61,622 nucleotides of DNA from Candidatus Peregrinibacteria bacterium CG2_30_44_17 (GTDB lineage Bacteria > Patescibacteriota > Gracilibacteria > UBA1369 > UBA12470): positions 1 to 61,622 of the forward strand of contig MNZJ01000037.1 of assembly GCA_001873565.1 (NCBI GenBank). The letters run 5' to 3'. Both the position numbers and the translations under genes were made by a program. Under the pieces are notes generated by a model. That model searched no databases and was not told the origin of the DNA. It was given only the letters and a program-made list of their open reading frames with translations. This document shows positions 45,774-55,962 of this stretch, one piece after another. Within the stretch, counting starts at the first letter, position 1. Every line of letters begins with the position of its first letter.

Positions 45774-47204
45774 TTATTTTATTAGTTTCTTGATGGTGTC
45801 TGCTACAATTCCAGGGTTGGCTTGTCCTTTTGAGAGCTGCATTACTTTGCCAATAAGCGATCCGATTGCTCTGTCTTTACCGTTTTTGATATCCTCTACC
45901 GCCTCTGGGTTTTCTTCTATGACCTTATTGCATAATCCTTCAATCAGCCCTGTGTCTGAAACTTGTTTTAGCCCCTTTCTTTCTACTATTGCGGATGGGG
46001 GCGTCCCTTCCTTGTACATTTCTTCGAACACTTCGCCTTTGGCTACGTTGTTTGATATCTCGCCCGAATCAATAAGCTTTATTAGTTCTGCGAGCATAGC
46101 CGGGGTGATTTTTGACTGCGTAATTCCTACTTGGTCTTCGTTGAGATGTTTGAGTAACACTGTTGTTGTGAAAGCATTTGCCGACTTTGGATTACCTGAG
46201 ATCTTTGCTGCTTCCTCGAAAAAATCTGACAGTTCCGGTGCCTCTGTTAGCTGCCTTGCATCCTCTTGAGCGAGTCCGTACTCCGACACGAATCTTTGTT
46301 TCCTACTCAGAGGCAATTCCGGAATTTCTCTCTTTAATTTCTCGATATCTTCTGCCGTAATTGTCATTGGTGGCAAATCAGGCTCTGGGAAGTACCTGTA
46401 ATCCTGCGCTTCTTCTTTTGTTCGTTGAGATACAGTGACCTCGTTTTTCACATCAAAACCTCGCGTCTCCTGGACTACTACCTCCCCTGACTCGAGAGCC
46501 TCGACTTGTCTTTTGAACTCATATTCGAGTGCTTTTTCCAAAAACCTGAATGAGTTTAGGTTCTTTACTTCAACTTTGGTTCCGAATTTTGTCTCGCCCT
46601 TCTTGCGTATGGATATATTGATATCAAATCTCATCATTCCCTTCTCCATATCGCAATCAGATGAGCCGACGTATCTGAGTATTTTTTGCATCTCTCGGGC
46701 GTATGCAGATGCTTCTTTTGTTGAATAAATTTCCGGATCCGAAACTATCTCCATTAGAGGGGTGCCAGACCTGTTGTAATCACATAGCGTTCCTCCTGCT
46801 TCGTGTGTAAGTTTGCCTGCGTCGTCCTCGAGATGCAGTCTTGTTATCCCGACTCTCTTCATGCGTCCGTCAACTTCGAAATCTATGTATCCGTTCGCCG
46901 ATACGGGCTTGTCGTACTGAGATATCTGATAACCTTTCGGCAAGTCAGGGTAGAAATAGTTTTTTCTGTCGAATTTTGAAAAGAGTGGAATGTTGCAATT
47001 AAGTGCTACCGCCGCCTTGAGCCCTTTTAAGTAAGCTTCCTTGTTGACTGTCGGCAGCGTTCCTGGGAAACCCATGCAAATTGGGCAAGTGTTTACATTC
47101 GGCTCCTTGCGAAACGAATCGTTGTCGCATGAGCAGAACATCTTTGTTCTAGTGTTGATCTGTGCGTGGATTTCAAGTCCGATGATTGGCTCGTACTGTG
47201 TCAT
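45774..47204 (-). CDS. gatB: Asp/Glu-tRNA(Asn/Gln) amidotransferase subunit B
   Basis: EPIIGLEIHAQINTRTKMFCSC; CPICMGFPGTLP; FYPDLPKGYQISQYD; DYRYFPEPDLPP. Confidence 0.97.
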   Translation of the reverse strand: MTQYEPIIGLEIHAQINTRTKMFCSCDNDSFRKEPNVNTCPICMGFPGTLPTVNKEAYLKGLKAAVALNCNIPLFSKFDRKNYFYPDLPKGYQISQYDKPVSANGYIDFEVDGRMKRVGITRLHLEDDAGKLTHEAGGTLCDYNRSGTPLMEIVSDPEIYSTKEASAYAREMQKILRYVGSSDCDMEKGMMRFDINISIRKKGETKFGTKVEVKNLNSFRFLEKALEYEFKRQVEALESGEVVVQETRGFDVKNEVTVSQRTKEEAQDYRYFPEPDLPPMTITAEDIEKLKREIPELPLSRKQRFVSEYGLAQEDARQLTEAPELSDFFEEAAKISGNPKSANAFTTTVLLKHLNEDQVGITQSKITPAMLAELIKLIDSGEISNNVAKGEVFEEMYKEGTPPSAIVERKGLKQVSDTGLIEGLCNKVIEENPEAVEDIKNGKDRAIGSLIGKVMQLSKGQANPGIVADTIKKLIK

Positions 47205-47234
47205 CTGTAGGATATAGGAATTAGTCAGTAGGAT

Positions 47235-47795
47235 TTAGTCTGTAATCCGATTGTAGACTTTTGTTAGCTTCTGTCCAAAAGTTTTTTTATCAAAATTGTT
47301 GATTACCTTGATGTCGTATCTTATTTTGCTCAGGTTTTTGAAACTATCTATCTTTTGTAGGTACTGCGTTCGTATTCTTTTTATTCTCTGGTCTCTCGGC
47401 GCGGCAATGAGTATTATTTTGTCACAAAGCCTAAGGAACTTGTCTACCGGAGCACCTATCTCTACAAAAACCACTTTGGTCTGAGCTTTGTCTATAGCTT
47501 TCTGTGTCTCGGATAATACCAACGGGTGGATGATTTTTTCCAGAATTCGCAACTTCTTCTCGTCTTTGGAAACGAAGATGCCAAGGCGCGCTTTGTCTAC
47601 AGCTCCTTCTTTCATGAACTCTTCTCCGAAGAATGTCTCTATCTTTTTAGATCCCATGCCTCCTTTTTCGTATAGTGTTGCAACTATCTCATCGCAATCT
47701 ATGAATGCTGATCCTTGCCACTGAAAAAAATGTCCAGCGAAAGATTTGCCAGATGCGACGCCACCTATTATGCCGATGATTTGTTTGTTTTTCAT
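47235..47795 (-). CDS. coaE: dephospho-CoA kinase-like
   Basis: IIGIIGGVASGKSFAGHFF...FIDCDEIVATLYEKG...IIHPLV. Confidence 0.8.
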   Translation of the reverse strand: MKNKQIIGIIGGVASGKSFAGHFFQWQGSAFIDCDEIVATLYEKGGMGSKKIETFFGEEFMKEGAVDKARLGIFVSKDEKKLRILEKIIHPLVLSETQKAIDKAQTKVVFVEIGAPVDKFLRLCDKIILIAAPRDQRIKRIRTQYLQKIDSFKNLSKIRYDIKVINNFDKKTFGQKLTKVYNRITD

Positions 47796-48358
47796 TGCCC
47801 TCGTCTATTTTCCTGAACCATTTGAACTAAAAGGTCTTTCAATGCGGTTTGATCTTTGTAGTTTTTCGCTTTTACGAACTTCTCCTGATATTTAAGGACT
47901 TCTCTTCCTACGGTCTTTGGGAATGATACGTCTCCTAGCGTCACGACTGTTCCAGTTCCAAGCCTCTCTATCATAATATCGCCGTAATTCATTATTGTGC
48001 CCCAGAACCCTTGAATCTGGTAAGTCACCCCTTCTATCGTGTGGTACTCTATCCTGGTCGAGGATTTGTTGAAAAAACCATCCCACTGCAAGTCTATGAT
48101 GCCAAGATTTGTTATTATCCATGCATCCATGTACCAATCAAGTAGCTCGTATAGAAACAGTAGGATTCCTACTGCGAGCCAGCCCATCCATATCACAAAA
48201 AACGGTGGCATAATGAGGTTGAACCCGAGAGGAAGAACTATCCCAAGCACCAATGCTTTGAAAAAAGACGCGTAGTTTATGAATGGATGAGTGTGTGCGA
48301 CAAAATATATCTTCTCCCCCTGATTCAGATAACTTCTAAAAAAAATATTTGCTAGCAT
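47792..48358 (-). CDS. bacterial PH-domain membrane protein
   Basis: Two TMs then WIITNLGIIDLQWDGFFNKSSTRIEYHTIEGVTYQIQGFWGTIMNYGDIMIERLGTG. Confidence 0.75.
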   Translation of the reverse strand: MLANIFFRSYLNQGEKIYFVAHTHPFINYASFFKALVLGIVLPLGFNLIMPPFFVIWMGWLAVGILLFLYELLDWYMDAWIITNLGIIDLQWDGFFNKSSTRIEYHTIEGVTYQIQGFWGTIMNYGDIMIERLGTGTVVTLGDVSFPKTVGREVLKYQEKFVKAKNYKDQTALKDLLVQMVQENRRGQ

Positions 48359-48472
48359 TTTGGGTGTTGATTTCTGTACTTATCTGAAATTTACCTAAAA
48401 AAGATCATCTTGTAAATGCTTCGCTCACCATGTAGATTACTCTTTGCTTTTTAACTAAACATAAAAACACAA

Positions 48473-49210
48473 ATGGACTCTGAGTTGAAAGAAGAAGATG
48501 ATAGCAGTAAGGATGTAGACGAGGTGTATTATGATGGTTCTTCCAAGTTAGCATATGTCGCCAAAAGCACTCTTTGGTTTTTTGTCGACGTAGCTATCAA
48601 TGCTGCGATTATCATCGCTCTCGTATTCATAATAAGAGGCGTTATATTCTCTCCTTTTCAGGTGAGTGGGCCGTCTATGTGTGACACTCTGAATAATTTT
48701 AGTGACAACTGCGTTCATGGCAATGGCGAATATATTATCGTAAACAAATTCTCTTATTTTAGTTTCTTTGGATGGTCTTTCTCTGATTACGAGAGAGGCG
48801 ATATCATAGTTTTTCATCCGCCTGAAGGTGATGATGGCGAGTTTTACATCAAGAGAATCATAGGCTTGCCTGGAGAGACCGTTGAACTCATTGATGGCGA
48901 AGTCTACATATACAACGAGGACTATCCTGATGGATTTAAGCTGGATGAACAGTATCTCAATGAAGGGAATTACGGAAAAACATATCCGTTTACGACAACT
49001 TTGACCGAATTCTACGTAGAGGACGGAACGTATTTTGTTATGGGTGACAACAGGCGCGCAAGTAGTGATTCGCGAAGATGCTTTGGAAATGTCGACTGCA
49101 ACGCCGAACTGGCACTTCTTGATAGAGATCTTATCCAAGGAAAAGGCTGGCTCATTCTGTGGCCACTTGATAGACTGAGGATCCTGCCTAGCTACGATTA
49201 CGGTATGTAG
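48473..49210 (+). CDS. lepB: signal peptidase I
   Basis: PFQVSGPSMCDTL; IIVNKFSY; RGDIIVFHPP; YIKRIIGLPGETVELIDGEVYI; VMGDNRRASSDSR. Confidence 0.95.
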   Translation: MDSELKEEDDSSKDVDEVYYDGSSKLAYVAKSTLWFFVDVAINAAIIIALVFIIRGVIFSPFQVSGPSMCDTLNNFSDNCVHGNGEYIIVNKFSYFSFFGWSFSDYERGDIIVFHPPEGDDGEFYIKRIIGLPGETVELIDGEVYIYNEDYPDGFKLDEQYLNEGNYGKTYPFTTTLTEFYVEDGTYFVMGDNRRASSDSRRCFGNVDCNAELALLDRDLIQGKGWLILWPLDRLRILPSYDYGM

Positions 49211-49218
49211 GTTTGGCC

Positions 49219-49611
49219 CTAATAATTCTTGCTTGTAACGTATGATTCAAGCAAGACTATTATTGCTACTACCAAGAGTCCGTTCCACCACGTCAATACG
49301 CCGAGCACTAGAAATGCCAGACAGATTATCGTGCATAGTGATAGCAGCAGTCCCTGCCTGATTGATGTATTGATGTATCCTATGCTGATTTCGTTTTTTG
49401 TAACCCATTTTCGCAAATAGAATCCTAGCAGCGTAAACGAGCATGTTAGCGTTATAAGCAGACTCAAGAAAAACAGAGCTAATGCAAGCCCTGTGGACTC
49501 ATATGGGTCGAGTTTCATCACTACTACCAGCCATCCTGCCAGGCTTATACCGCCAGCTATCATTAGCGGCTGTATGTATCTTTTTTCCGGGTTGAAAGGT
49601 TCAACGTTCAT
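49219..49611 (-). CDS. hypothetical multi-TM protein
   Basis: Three to four hydrophobic segments; overlaps UDG start by 11 nt as in an operon. Confidence 0.6.
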   Translation of the reverse strand: MNVEPFNPEKRYIQPLMIAGGISLAGWLVVVMKLDPYESTGLALALFFLSLLITLTCSFTLLGFYLRKWVTKNEISIGYINTSIRQGLLLSLCTIICLAFLVLGVLTWWNGLLVVAIIVLLESYVTSKNY

Positions 49612-50191
49612 TGAGGTTTTCTTTTTTTATTTTTTGTAAGAGCACAGGGATATTCTTCATGTCTTCTATGAGTATCTCTCTGTACGACCCATTATACAAC
49701 GCTACGGCCGGATGGTACATCGGATAATAAACTTGCTTGCCTCCGTCGATGCCTTTGTATCTCTTTGCTTTGCCATGGGCCTCGGATATTTTTAGTCCAG
49801 GCAGGAATCTTCCCATGGAGTGTCTGCCGAGCGTGACAATCAATATCGGCTTAATAGCTCTGATTTGCGCCTCTAGGTATGGCCAACATGCTGCTATCTC
49901 TTCCGGCAAAGGATCTCTGTTGTTTGGTGGCCTGCATTTTACGACATTGGCTATATAAACATCTTCGCGTTTTAAGTCGACAGTGCTCAGCAAATGATCT
50001 AAGAATTTCCCTGCTGCTCCTACAAAAGGTCGTCCTTGCAAATCCTCGTCTTTTCCAGGTCCTTCGCCTATAAACATAATCTCCGCATGGGGGTTGCCCT
50101 CGCCAGGCACGCCGTTAGTCCTGCCTTCGTGCAGCGGGCATTTTGTACACTTTTTACATTGATCCTCTATGTCTCTAAGAGTTGTCGTCAT
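49601..50191 (-). CDS. uracil-DNA glycosylase family 4 (SPO1 pol-related)
   Basis: [61 protein letters not shown]. Confidence 0.95.
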   Translation of the reverse strand: MTTTLRDIEDQCKKCTKCPLHEGRTNGVPGEGNPHAEIMFIGEGPGKDEDLQGRPFVGAAGKFLDHLLSTVDLKREDVYIANVVKCRPPNNRDPLPEEIAACWPYLEAQIRAIKPILIVTLGRHSMGRFLPGLKISEAHGKAKRYKGIDGGKQVYYPMYHPAVALYNGSYREILIEDMKNIPVLLQKIKKENLNER

Positions 50192-51161
50192 TCGTTCTGG
50201 TTAATACAAAACCAATTATCAGCATTATTGCGCCGGCTACAGTCAGTATTATTCCATGCATCTCTACTCTATCCGTAAGAAGTTTTATGAATGTCATCGC
50301 CGTAACCAAGCTTTTTTCTAACGTTTCAACCGATACTTCCGGAGTCTCTTGCGCTATTTTTAGAAGTAGCATTTTCATTGTGCCGTCTATTGTAAGATTT
50401 ATTATTGCCAATGGCAATCCACTCCAGAATAGAGCGTTACCAACCCACTTAAGCACAGAGGCAAGAGGTCTCCATATAATCAGGCCTATTAGTGTAACCA
50501 GCAAGAAGTATATTGCGAGTATGCCTATTCGTAGCCGCTTATTGTTCTGAACGAGCAATTGTATGGTGTTTCTCGCTTTTTCTGGCAGCACCGTCAAATC
50601 TATCTCTGTTTTCTCCGGCATGCTTGCGAAAACATCTGGGTCTACAGCCAGTCCTCCGAGTAGATCTGCGCGATCCAAGTCCGACGGTATACATGTGATC
50701 ATTTCGCCACCTTCGATATCAAAATCTGCCATACTTTTTTCAGGGCACTCTTCCATTTCGGATACCATGTCTCCGAGTATGGCCTCCGCTACTTGCGGCA
50801 TATTTTCTTTTATGACAGAAAGATCCACAGTAATGACATCAGGCAAAGGTTCTTGCATTAGTTGATCTATGACGTCTTGCGTTAAGTCTATTGCTGCGTC
50901 TTTTGGCAAGATCTCTTCTATTTGAGAGGCTATCTTCTGAGGATCTATCAAGGAGCTGCCGTCTGTGTTTTCCGTTTTGATTATGTCACCTATATTGGCT
51001 GCTATATATTCCGCCAAAGTATCGTAGATCTCGGATATTACATCTTCATCCGTATAGAAGTCCGGATTCACGTATGTTTCCAGTGCCGCGTAAACAAAAC
51101 TGATTACCGGCACTACGAGTAGTACTAAGAATAGTATGAATCCTGCCAAAAGTTTCCTCAT
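50175..51161 (-). CDS. hypothetical membrane protein with large extracytoplasmic domain
   Basis: N-terminal TM, about 190-aa soluble part, C-terminal TMs. Confidence 0.7.
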   Translation of the reverse strand: MRKLLAGFILFLVLLVVPVISFVYAALETYVNPDFYTDEDVISEIYDTLAEYIAANIGDIIKTENTDGSSLIDPQKIASQIEEILPKDAAIDLTQDVIDQLMQEPLPDVITVDLSVIKENMPQVAEAILGDMVSEMEECPEKSMADFDIEGGEMITCIPSDLDRADLLGGLAVDPDVFASMPEKTEIDLTVLPEKARNTIQLLVQNNKRLRIGILAIYFLLVTLIGLIIWRPLASVLKWVGNALFWSGLPLAIINLTIDGTMKMLLLKIAQETPEVSVETLEKSLVTAMTFIKLLTDRVEMHGIILTVAGAIMLIIGFVLTRTNDDNS

Positions 51162-51236
51162 GTTTTTTGTTTTTATATGCGCCTTCCCAATTTATCAAAT
51201 ACAGTGTTAAAATTGAAGGTGTAATTTATAAGCTTT

Positions 51237-52172
51237 ATGAATAAGATTCACGTTGTTTTCATGGGTACGCCCGAATTCGCAGTTCCTGTGCTGCAGGGGC
51301 TATGCGAAGATCCACGCATAGAAGTTGACATGGTTGTTACTCAGCCGGACAGACCTGCGAATCGAGGGAAGATTCTAACTTCTCCCCCGGTTAAAGTCCT
51401 TGCTGAAAAACTATCACTCACTATTGTGCAGCCTGATAATGTCAATGGAGATGACGTCATCAGAATGATCGCAGGCGTTGCGCCTGATTTTATCATAGTA
51501 GTTGCTTACGGACAGATACTCAGTACTAAGATATTGGCACTTGCAAAGAAAGAGGTTCTCAATTTGCATGCGTCGCTACTGCCTAAATACAGAGGGGCAT
51601 CCCCTATCCAAGCCGCTATTCTCGCTGGAGAAAAAAAGACAGGTGTGTCTATTATGGGTGTTCGCAAGAAGATGGACTCTGGGCCTGTTTACAGAAGCTC
51701 CAGCACTTCAGCTGATGACAAGAACTTCATTGAACTATCCGAGGAACTAACCGAAATTGGTACGAAAACGCTAGTCAAAGTTATCAAGGAGTTTAGCAAG
51801 CTTGTTCCGTCAGAGCAGGATCATTCCAAAGCGACTTACTGCAAGAAGGTTGATAAAACCGACGGGCTCATTTCTTTTTCCGAGATGGATTCGAATGAAA
51901 TCTTTAGAAGATTTAAGGCTTTTTACGGATGGCCCGGCGTGTTTGCCGAGTGGCATGAAAAGCGCATACTTCTATCTGGAATTTCTATCAGTGACGTACA
52001 GTGCGGCAATCAATCCGGCGCCGTTTGCCGCATCGATGACAATGTATACGTCATGGCAAAAAACTCTTCTTCTATTGAGCTAAAGAGCGTTAAGCTCGAA
52101 GGGAAGAAAGAGCTTCCTATTTCTGAATTCCTCCGAGGACATCGTGACTTTGTCGGCTCGCGACTTGCATAG
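51237..52172 (+). CDS. fmt: methionyl-tRNA formyltransferase
   Basis: VVFMGTPEFAVPVLQGL; VVAYGQILSTKILALAKKEVLNLHASLLPKYRGASPIQAAILAGEKKTGVSIM. Confidence 0.96.
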   Translation: MNKIHVVFMGTPEFAVPVLQGLCEDPRIEVDMVVTQPDRPANRGKILTSPPVKVLAEKLSLTIVQPDNVNGDDVIRMIAGVAPDFIIVVAYGQILSTKILALAKKEVLNLHASLLPKYRGASPIQAAILAGEKKTGVSIMGVRKKMDSGPVYRSSSTSADDKNFIELSEELTEIGTKTLVKVIKEFSKLVPSEQDHSKATYCKKVDKTDGLISFSEMDSNEIFRRFKAFYGWPGVFAEWHEKRILLSGISISDVQCGNQSGAVCRIDDNVYVMAKNSSSIELKSVKLEGKKELPISEFLRGHRDFVGSRLA

Positions 52173-53319
52173 ACAGAAGCAACACTGCCAATATTTGTCC
52201 CTGAGTCGTTGTGTACATGTAGTGATCTACCAGCCCTATTACAGCTAAGGCTAATATTGAGTACTTGATTCTCTTGCTTTTGCCACTTAGAAGTACGTTG
52301 AATAGAATGAATAGTATTACTGATATCCCTATAATTCCCAGTTCCGCTGTCGCTAGCAAATACACATTATGAACAGGCTGATATTCCCACGGCGATATCT
52401 TGTCATCCGAGTAATCCTGTACGTAGTTGGTGAAATTTGCGAATCCTACTCCCATAGGATTGTCCAATATCATCTCTACGGCTGGCTGCAGCTGACTCAA
52501 TCTGGCCTCTATTTCTGTCGTACTCAGGAAATGAGTCTTCAAATAAGGTAATGCTACTACTACGGGGATAACGCAGATTCCTATAAGGATTGTCATCATC
52601 CTCTTGCTAGATGATATTTTTTTGATATTAAAAATCGCATATATAAAACCGACGAGTATCAAAGCTCCTATTCCCGACCTGGAAAATGTTAAAGTTAGTC
52701 CGACGATGCAAAGCGCTATAAGTGGCAGCCGTTTTTTGAATTTCATGTTCAGTATTATAGCTACCACCATGAAGCCCGCTAAGATGTTTGGATGAGGCAT
52801 TGTGCCGTAACTCCTTATGATTTTATCTTCACCCATGTCGATTTTGGCGATGCCGGAAGATGCTAAATTCGGCTCTCCAAGCAGTGATAGACCCAAGCTA
52901 TCTTGACTCACAAATTGCCCTATGGAGGCTGCCGCCTGCAATGCCATCGATATCATAAATACTCCCGATATCCTGCTTTTTTTTGCGATTCCATTCTTGA
53001 TAAGTATGTATAACAAGAAGAGTGTCGCGATCTTAAAAACCACCCACTCTATCGCAACTGATGAGTGAAAAGCTATGAGTGCTCCAAGGATACAAAGCAG
53101 TCCCAGATGCATTCTGTTCCCTGTATTGATCTTCTTCTGAAACGGCAAGAAGAGTACTGCGCTTAGTATGACTAGTATGTCGCTTAAATATATTGCTGCG
53201 TTATTAAACTGATTCGCTTGTCCTGCCAAATATATATCAGGCTGAGAAACGATAGTGAAAATTTGCAGGGGCAGTATGAAAATCGCGAACAAAAATATCG
53301 CTTCGGCTATATCCTCCAT
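52117..53319 (-). CDS. O-antigen ligase family protein
   Basis: Multi-TM; SYGTMPHPNILAGFMVV; FSRSGIGALILVG; PVHNVYLLATAELG; start refined from 53373. Confidence 0.85.
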   Translation of the reverse strand: MEDIAEAIFLFAIFILPLQIFTIVSQPDIYLAGQANQFNNAAIYLSDILVILSAVLFLPFQKKINTGNRMHLGLLCILGALIAFHSSVAIEWVVFKIATLFLLYILIKNGIAKKSRISGVFMISMALQAAASIGQFVSQDSLGLSLLGEPNLASSGIAKIDMGEDKIIRSYGTMPHPNILAGFMVVAIILNMKFKKRLPLIALCIVGLTLTFSRSGIGALILVGFIYAIFNIKKISSSKRMMTILIGICVIPVVVALPYLKTHFLSTTEIEARLSQLQPAVEMILDNPMGVGFANFTNYVQDYSDDKISPWEYQPVHNVYLLATAELGIIGISVILFILFNVLLSGKSKRIKYSILALAVIGLVDHYMYTTTQGQILAVLLLSMQVASRQSHDVLGGIQK

Positions 53320-53329
53320 TTTGATTTTT

Positions 53330-54754
53330 TTACTCTCCTTCCGTACCAGAGAGACTAGGGAAAAGCCCTTCATCGGGTATGATTGCGTTAATTTGTTGCT
53401 CTACTGTGCTGAGGGCTGAGCTTACTTTGACTGTCGAAAGTATTGATGAGACAGCCTCTTCGATAATCTCTGCGTATTTTTGCGCATCGGCTATAGGTAT
53501 TGTTTCCGCATATCCAACTTGAGTCGCGAATACGCCATAAATCGGATCTTTCATCTCTTCCTCAAGCAAGTCTCTTCTTGATGACGGCTTGTGAGTCTCT
53601 TCGAAGTAATACTGCCCGACTTCTTGTGATGCTAAATACTCTATAAAAGCCCACGCTTCGTCCGGATAGTCCGATGTTCTGGAAACCGTATATGCGAAGT
53701 AATTTGCATACACATTCCTCTTGTCCGTACTTGTGTCGGGGTCGTAGACCTGTGGTATTTCCACTACCTTGATTGCATTCGGATCTATAGTGTCTCCGCC
53801 TGTCTTCTTCTCTGTTTCTATCAAGTTTAACAAGTCTTCGTACAGATAAGAATAACCGAAAATCATTGACACTTTACCTTCTATAAAAGATTGTAACTCC
53901 TTCTCGCTGCTATCTGCATCCGAGATGTACTCATTCCAGCAATAATTCTTGTTACTTGGAATAGCAAACGACGTGTATAAGTCAAAAGCTTCTTCTCCTG
54001 GTGACGTGATGCCTCCAGAGGCGCTAACCTCTGTATCGGCGATGGTCGAAGCCGTGTAGCTGTTGTTATACAAAGGTGCTTTGTACTGCAATAACAATGT
54101 ATAGAGTATGTCTGTTGCCCTAAGGATGTTGTCGGTACGTCCCATTGCAATCCCAGCCACCTCAAATCTCTCGAAGCTGTTGTCTGACTTAGTGAGCTTG
54201 TACACGTCATCAAGCAGTTCGCTCCATGTATTTGCGGGCTTTCCTCTCGATGGTACGGCGTCTTCGTACTGATTTTTGTTGTAGTAAAGAGCTATCGTGT
54301 CCACGTACATAGGCATGCCGAAAATCACATAGTTAGTTGCGTCATATTGTCTTAGAAAATCGTCCGAAACTACGCTTACGAACGTATTATCAAACTCCGT
54401 CGCAGTTTCTAGGTCTACCAAGTATGGATTTACCTTTTTGTAATGTTCGTATATCCAGCTATTTTGCATCATGAAGATGTCCGGACCTTTCCCCTCCGCT
54501 AATTCATTGATGATGAGGTCCAGATATGCCTCGGGGTCTGTGAACTGTTTATACGTTATGTTGACGTTCGTGTGAGAGCTTTCGTATTCCTGTATTAGTG
54601 GCTTGTAAATATCGGAATCATCAAAAAGTCCGTACATGACAAGGTCAACCGCCTCCGAACTACTTTTGGTAGATGTCGTATCCTTTTTAAGGCATCCTGA
54701 AAACATCGTCAAAATCACTGTAATAATTACAATAAATGCTATGTTTTTTCGCAT
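53330..54754 (-). CDS. ABC extracellular solute-binding protein family 1, lipoprotein
   Basis: MFSGC lipobox; LIQEYESSHTNVNITYKQF; EGKGPDIFMMQNSW; DYPDEAWAFIEYLAS. Confidence 0.9.
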   Translation of the reverse strand: MRKNIAFIVIITVILTMFSGCLKKDTTSTKSSSEAVDLVMYGLFDDSDIYKPLIQEYESSHTNVNITYKQFTDPEAYLDLIINELAEGKGPDIFMMQNSWIYEHYKKVNPYLVDLETATEFDNTFVSVVSDDFLRQYDATNYVIFGMPMYVDTIALYYNKNQYEDAVPSRGKPANTWSELLDDVYKLTKSDNSFERFEVAGIAMGRTDNILRATDILYTLLLQYKAPLYNNSYTASTIADTEVSASGGITSPGEEAFDLYTSFAIPSNKNYCWNEYISDADSSEKELQSFIEGKVSMIFGYSYLYEDLLNLIETEKKTGGDTIDPNAIKVVEIPQVYDPDTSTDKRNVYANYFAYTVSRTSDYPDEAWAFIEYLASQEVGQYYFEETHKPSSRRDLLEEEMKDPIYGVFATQVGYAETIPIADAQKYAEIIEEAVSSILSTVKVSSALSTVEQQINAIIPDEGLFPSLSGTEGE

Positions 54755-54786
54755 ATTTTGTTTTTTATTTTTAATCTTTGATGGGA

Positions 54787-55671
54787 TTATACCTGCCGCA
54801 GTCCACAGAGCAAATACCTTTTTGAAAGCGCGTAGTAATAAAAGTTCTTTCTATACTTCTTAGCCAGCATAAGTACGGGCTTCCGCGATATCAGCCATAG
54901 CGCTGTTTTCTTCCATAAAGGCGGTAGTTTTTTCAGTTCCGGATGTTTTTTGTGGAAGATTTTTGACGATTTGCCGATCGACCGCATCCGATCCGCCAAA
55001 GACTTCTCGTCTATCATATGGTGATGGTAGCCTACAGCATTTTTATTGTAATAAAGCTTCATGTTCTCTTCTTTTGCGAGTCTGTATCCAAGCTCTATAT
55101 CTTCCCATCCGTACGAATGGAAGTCCTGATCAAACTTGTGTTTTTCCAGTAGCTTTTTCTTGATTGAGATGTTCGAGGTGTAAAAGAAATTGTAATCCGC
55201 TTCCTCCTTCCCCTCGAGAAGATCGTATGCAAACTGAGTGCCTCCGTCTTTTCCACTTGTGAGCCATCTCATAAAATCCGTCACTTCTACTTCCGGATGC
55301 CACAGCACCAAACCGAGCACTGCTATCCTCTTCTCCGGATGTTTTTTGTGCATAAGCATATGTCCCTGTACCGCGGTTCTTTCGAGAAGAATGTCGTCGC
55401 CTATAAACAGGATGATGTCTCCTGTAGCGTGCTTAAGCCCATTATTTCTTGCGTTGCCCTGTCCTTGATTTTTCTGATATACGTATTTGAAATGGGGGAA
55501 TCTAAAACTCCAACTTGTTGAAATCTCTTGTGTCTTATCGCTGCTGCCGTCGTCAACAACGATTACTTGGAAGTCCTGAAAAGTTTGTTCGCTTAAATGT
55601 TCGAGGCAGCGACCGAGTATTTCGGCTCTATTGTGAGTTGGTATGATTATTGTAAGCATTGGATCTATCAT
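54787..55671 (-). CDS. glycosyltransferase family 2
   Basis: LTIIIPTHNRAEILGRCLEHLSEQTFQDFQVIVVDDGSSDKT; KNQGQGNARNNGLKHATGDIILFIGDD; GWEDIELGYRL. Confidence 0.95.
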   Translation of the reverse strand: MIDPMLTIIIPTHNRAEILGRCLEHLSEQTFQDFQVIVVDDGSSDKTQEISTSWSFRFPHFKYVYQKNQGQGNARNNGLKHATGDIILFIGDDILLERTAVQGHMLMHKKHPEKRIAVLGLVLWHPEVEVTDFMRWLTSGKDGGTQFAYDLLEGKEEADYNFFYTSNISIKKKLLEKHKFDQDFHSYGWEDIELGYRLAKEENMKLYYNKNAVGYHHHMIDEKSLADRMRSIGKSSKIFHKKHPELKKLPPLWKKTALWLISRKPVLMLAKKYRKNFYYYALSKRYLLCGLRQV

Positions 55672-55681
55672 CTGTTTGATT

Positions 55682-55890
55682 CTAATAGAGCCATTCTTCC
55701 AAAGTCAATCAACTACTGCAAAATGGGGAAATCTGCTGCGAATTCTTCAAAGCTCCTCAATGGGAATTTGCTCAGGTTTCGCCACTACCTTATCCGTATC
55801 TAACCTGATGCGCCGTTGTCGCTTTTTAGAATTTTCGCGCAACTTTATCATTTTTCGCTACGTTACTGACCTTTGCAGAGGTCTCTATTA
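55682..55890. repeat. inverted-repeat-bounded dispersed element, copy 2 (MITE-like)
   Basis: Shares GTCAATxAACTACTGCAAAATG, AAAGCTCCT, TATCCGTATCTAA.CTGAT.CGCCGTTGTCGCTT, TTTTTCGCTACGTTACTGAC and GCAGAGGTCTCTA with copy 1; about 35-nt interior insertion. Confidence 0.75.
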
Positions 55891-55892
55891 GA

Positions 55893-55922
55893 AAAAGGGT
55901 CTTATGTAAAAGACCCTTTTTC
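55893..55922. terminator. Rho-independent terminator
   Basis: AAAAAGGGTCTT-atgta-AAAGACCCTTTTT. Confidence 0.8.
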
Positions 55923-55962
55923 ATCCCTACCGTACTTCGCTTTAATCGACTGTACGTAATTA

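Noticed and set aside
45790-46269. 159-aa plus-strand ORF
   Set aside because: Antisense shadow of gatB.
48548-49138. 196-aa minus ORF
   Set aside because: Antisense to lepB, whose catalytic motifs are clear.
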